Source: Paenibacillus sabinae T27 (GTDB lineage Bacteria; Bacillota; Bacilli; Paenibacillales; Paenibacillaceae). Taken from it: a stretch of DNA of 64,000 bases. Below, piece after piece: positions 62,314 through 64,000 of the stretch (the first letter of the stretch is position 1; the number at the start of each line of letters is the position of its first letter). Location: assembly GCF_000612505.1 (NCBI RefSeq), contig NZ_CP004078.1, positions 4,193,252-4,257,251 of the forward strand, in the 5' to 3' direction. Below the pieces are notes generated by a model. That model ran no database searches. It had not been told where the DNA came from and saw only the letters and a list, made by a program, of their open reading frames with translations. A program made the position numbers and the translations under genes.

Positions 62314-62835
62314 TTAATTGTTCTCATCAAGGCGCTTTGAATATCTCAATTGGATTAGCTCTTTTTCTCTTGTAATTGTTCTTTCTAATCCATCATTTAT
62401 AAATCCCAAATGCTCATAAAAACACTTTGCACTTGTATTCTCTTTAAGGACCCATAAGGAAACATTAGAATATCCTGCTTCTTGCAGCCTATCAATCCCC
62501 CAAAAAATTAGCTTCTTTCCATACCCATTCCCCCAATATCTCTTTAACGTATAAATGTTATAAATCTCTCCATATGTATTATCTAAGTCAGCATCTTTAT
62601 TCATTCCAAATCCTATATAGCCAGCAGCTTCATTATTTACTAAAAGAATTGCAATAGTTTTAGCATCTTCTAGTAATGCTCTTTTATAGTGTATCTGTCG
62701 TTTTTCAATTGAAAAAGCATTTAAATAGGTATCTGGGATAATGCCGGAATAAGTCTCACGATACGATTCTGAACTAACCAAGCCTAGTTGGAACCAATCT
62801 TGATAATCCGCCCATCTAATCATCAATTCGCTCAT
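62314..62835 (-). CDS. GNAT family N-acetyltransferase
   Basis: 173 residues. IYNIYTLKRYWGNGYGKKLIFWGIDRL is the acetyl-CoA loop; NTSAKCFYEHLGFI the C-terminal motif. Start at 62835 with AAGGAG six bases upstream. It overlaps the end of the P-loop gene by 20 bases, so the two form one two-gene unit. Confidence 0.8.
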   Translation of the reverse strand: MSELMIRWADYQDWFQLGLVSSESYRETYSGIIPDTYLNAFSIEKRQIHYKRALLEDAKTIAILLVNNEAAGYIGFGMNKDADLDNTYGEIYNIYTLKRYWGNGYGKKLIFWGIDRLQEAGYSNVSLWVLKENTSAKCFYEHLGFINDGLERTITREKELIQLRYSKRLDENN

Positions 62836-63412
62836 AGCGATCTCCTTTATAACAAGCATATCCAAAAACATTTATTATTTTTTGTATAACAGACTGAACT
62901 TGGTTTGATTCTTTAATTATAAATAAGTAATTTGCCTCCCCTTCTTCAGGATCTGATATATTCTCATTTTGTGATTCAGCTATTTGTCTGTTAAGTACTT
63001 CGGTAAAACTAGATGCTGTACGAAATATAGTTTTACTGCGCTGATTATTACTCACTCGGTCTTGAAGGATAGCGTCTGGCAGGTCAAAAAACACTAATAT
63101 GCTTTCAAAGCCTCTATTATGGAAATAACTAAGCAGCTCCGCTCGACCAATACGATTGCGATTTGAATTACAAAGTATTAGATGCAGATCAGTTTTTTGT
63201 ATAGCATAATCGACTATTGTATTTGTGAGGATATATTTGAAGGTATTTGACCCTTGTACCGGACGTAATGACTTATAGTAAGTATTTATGAATTCAGCAT
63301 GGTTATCTTGGTCAATTACTATTGAATTTTTTAATTGTTGTTCTAACTCTCTTGCAAAAGTGGTTTTACCACTATGAGTCTTACCAACTGTTATAATTAC
63401 CCGTCGTTTCAA
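62816..63412 (-). CDS. P-loop NTPase / small-molecule kinase-like protein
   Basis: About 198 residues. Walker A ITVGKTHSGKTTFA follows the start closely; SIVIDQDNHAEF and LHLILCNSNRNRIGR fit the AAA_33/zeta-toxin-like kinase group. I take the TTG at 63412 (GGGG seven bases upstream); the frame is open to 63502 but that part is unlike the family. Substrate unknown. Confidence 0.65.
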   Translation of the reverse strand: MKRRVIITVGKTHSGKTTFARELEQQLKNSIVIDQDNHAEFINTYYKSLRPVQGSNTFKYILTNTIVDYAIQKTDLHLILCNSNRNRIGRAELLSYFHNRGFESILVFFDLPDAILQDRVSNNQRSKTIFRTASSFTEVLNRQIAESQNENISDPEEGEANYLFIIKESNQVQSVIQKIINVFGYACYKGDRYERIDD

Positions 63413-63486
63413 TTTTAATCCCCATTCTATCCGGTTTAGCATCAAGCAACAGGACATTGCGTTTGAGTCGATTATTATATTTTTTT

Positions 63487-63577
63487 GGGTCAGATCTTTC
63501 ACCTAGTAAGTGCCGCCGAAACCTCTTCTGCAGACCTAGAGCGTCAGCCCTCAGCGTGAATGCTGTGTTTTGTGATG
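63487..63577 (-). repeat. attC-like site 7
   Basis: CAGCGTGAATGCTGTGTT at 63552-63569 matches site 5. The interior shares CTTCTGCAGAC with the others. The TAACGTT end is not recognisable. The last eight codons of the upstream kinase gene lie inside the site. Confidence 0.5.
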
Positions 63578-64000
63578 TCGTTGCATTCTTGAGTCAGCTA
63601 ACAAATACTCTTCAATGTGTTCCAATATTTCTTGCTTGTTCCTTGTTATTATTCTCTTATCCTCATATTCTTTTGTAATCTCTAGTATCTGCTGCATACC
63701 TTCCTGATCGTATCCACGATTATATATAAATAGCATTTGATATAAATTCTTTACAGTTTGTTTGTAATTGCATTGTTCTATTCCCATTCTTGTCTTTATA
63801 AATCTTTGTATTACTCTTAGATTACGAATGTATCTATTAGGTTGAAGAATAAATATTAAGTCAGCTTTCCTAAAACTCTCCTGTCCCCATTTATAATGAG
63901 CTCCTTCAAGTATCCAATTTCCATTATGTATGATTTCATCTAACATTGAATCTCTTACCTCTATTGGAAATCGTAAATTCACAGCGCTCCGATCCCATAC
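63551..64000 (-). CDS. P-loop kinase-like protein (5' part outside window)
   Basis: The frame is open to the window edge; 149 residues seen. WILEGAHYKWGQESFRKADLIFILQPNRYIRNLRVIQRF resembles the lid and base-recognition part of adenylate-kinase-like or FlaR-type topology-modulation proteins; the Walker A would lie beyond the window. The C-terminus (RHHKTQHSR) is encoded by site 7. Confidence 0.6.
   Translation of the reverse strand, partial: VWDRSAVNLRFPIEVRDSMLDEIIHNGNWILEGAHYKWGQESFRKADLIFILQPNRYIRNLRVIQRFIKTRMGIEQCNYKQTVKNLYQMLFIYNRGYDQEGMQQILEITKEYEDKRIITRNKQEILEHIEEYLLADSRMQRHHKTQHSR

Larger units (their letters stand above)
58687..63577 (-). other. Integron-like gene-cassette array (continues past the window end)
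   Basis: One- or two-gene units, all on the minus strand, are separated by seven related sites (58687, 59252, 60378, 60952, 61507, 62116, 63552). One end of a site reads TAACGTTCTNGTATTCACGA on the plus strand; the other reads NNGCGTGAATNCTGTGTT, an imperfect inverse of the first. Sites are 30-165 bases and GC-richer than the genes. No integrase is in the window. Confidence 0.55.

Noticed and set aside
58687..63577. Prophage or defence island explanation for the accessory region
   Set aside because: No phage structural, integrase, restriction or other recognised defence genes; the unit-plus-site pattern fits cassettes better.

Overview
The window looks like chromosome from a spore-forming, Paenibacillus-like member of the Bacillota. 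The evidence is the Firmicutes-type DnaB/DnaI loader pair, the sporulation checkpoint gene sda, a YheC/YheD spore-coat ATP-grasp protein, a T-box in front of thrS, HemQ of the coproporphyrin haem pathway, a YumB/YuiB/YumC neighbourhood, an S-layer-homology protein, and YesM/YesN-type carbohydrate sensing. Most genes lie on the minus strand. No rRNA, tRNA, CRISPR array or prophage was recognised. The genus is an inference.

Layout. 1-6 kb: end of an MFS gene, a Tat-exported phosphoesterase, an ion channel whose 5' leader is interrupted by a TnpB (IS200/IS605-type) element, a DUF3891 protein and an MBL-fold hydrolase. 6.5-11 kb: sdhCAB with a divergent LysR regulator. 11-13 kb: T-box-thrS. 13.6-15.7 kb: a Ktr potassium uptake pair. 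15.9-19 kb: CPBP protease and an MFS exporter. 19-25.6 kb: uvrC (frameshifted, with an Ala-rich insertion), trxA inside a pair of inverted repeats, a YqzM-like small protein, dnaI and dnaB. 25.8-34 kb: Dabb protein, SDR and divergent LysR, YuiB, hemQ, NDH-2, YumC, sda and YheC/D. 34-48 kb: one five-gene locus read from the minus strand: YesM-type sensor kinase, YesN-type regulator, sugar-binding lipoprotein, a 2308-residue secreted enzyme with two glycosidase catalytic domains, and an SLH protein. The likely logic is sensing, capture and extracellular cleavage of an alpha-glucan; no permease is encoded here.

From about 48 kb the DNA becomes clearly AT-richer and is filled with small accessory genes: efflux pump, GNATs, phosphotransferases, lipoproteins, SMI1/KNR4, nucleotidyltransferase and P-loop kinases. 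From 58.6 kb to the window end the genes all point the same way. One- or two-gene units are separated by a recurring GC-rich site with inversely related ends, TAACGTT...TTCACG at one side and CGTGAAT...TGTT at the other. This is the architecture of an integron-like gene-cassette array with attC-like sites, and no integrase gene is in view. I consider it the most interesting feature of the window.

Other structures of note: two copies (13.4 and 29.3 kb) of a composite element with a conserved head and a different long hairpin in each copy, both between convergent genes; a LexA-type box plus a cluster of DnaA boxes in front of sda; four inverted/direct copies of a ~25-base motif near 6.2 kb; and three genes broken by single-base indels (uvrC, a phosphotransferase, a GNAT), which are either real lesions or base-calling errors.
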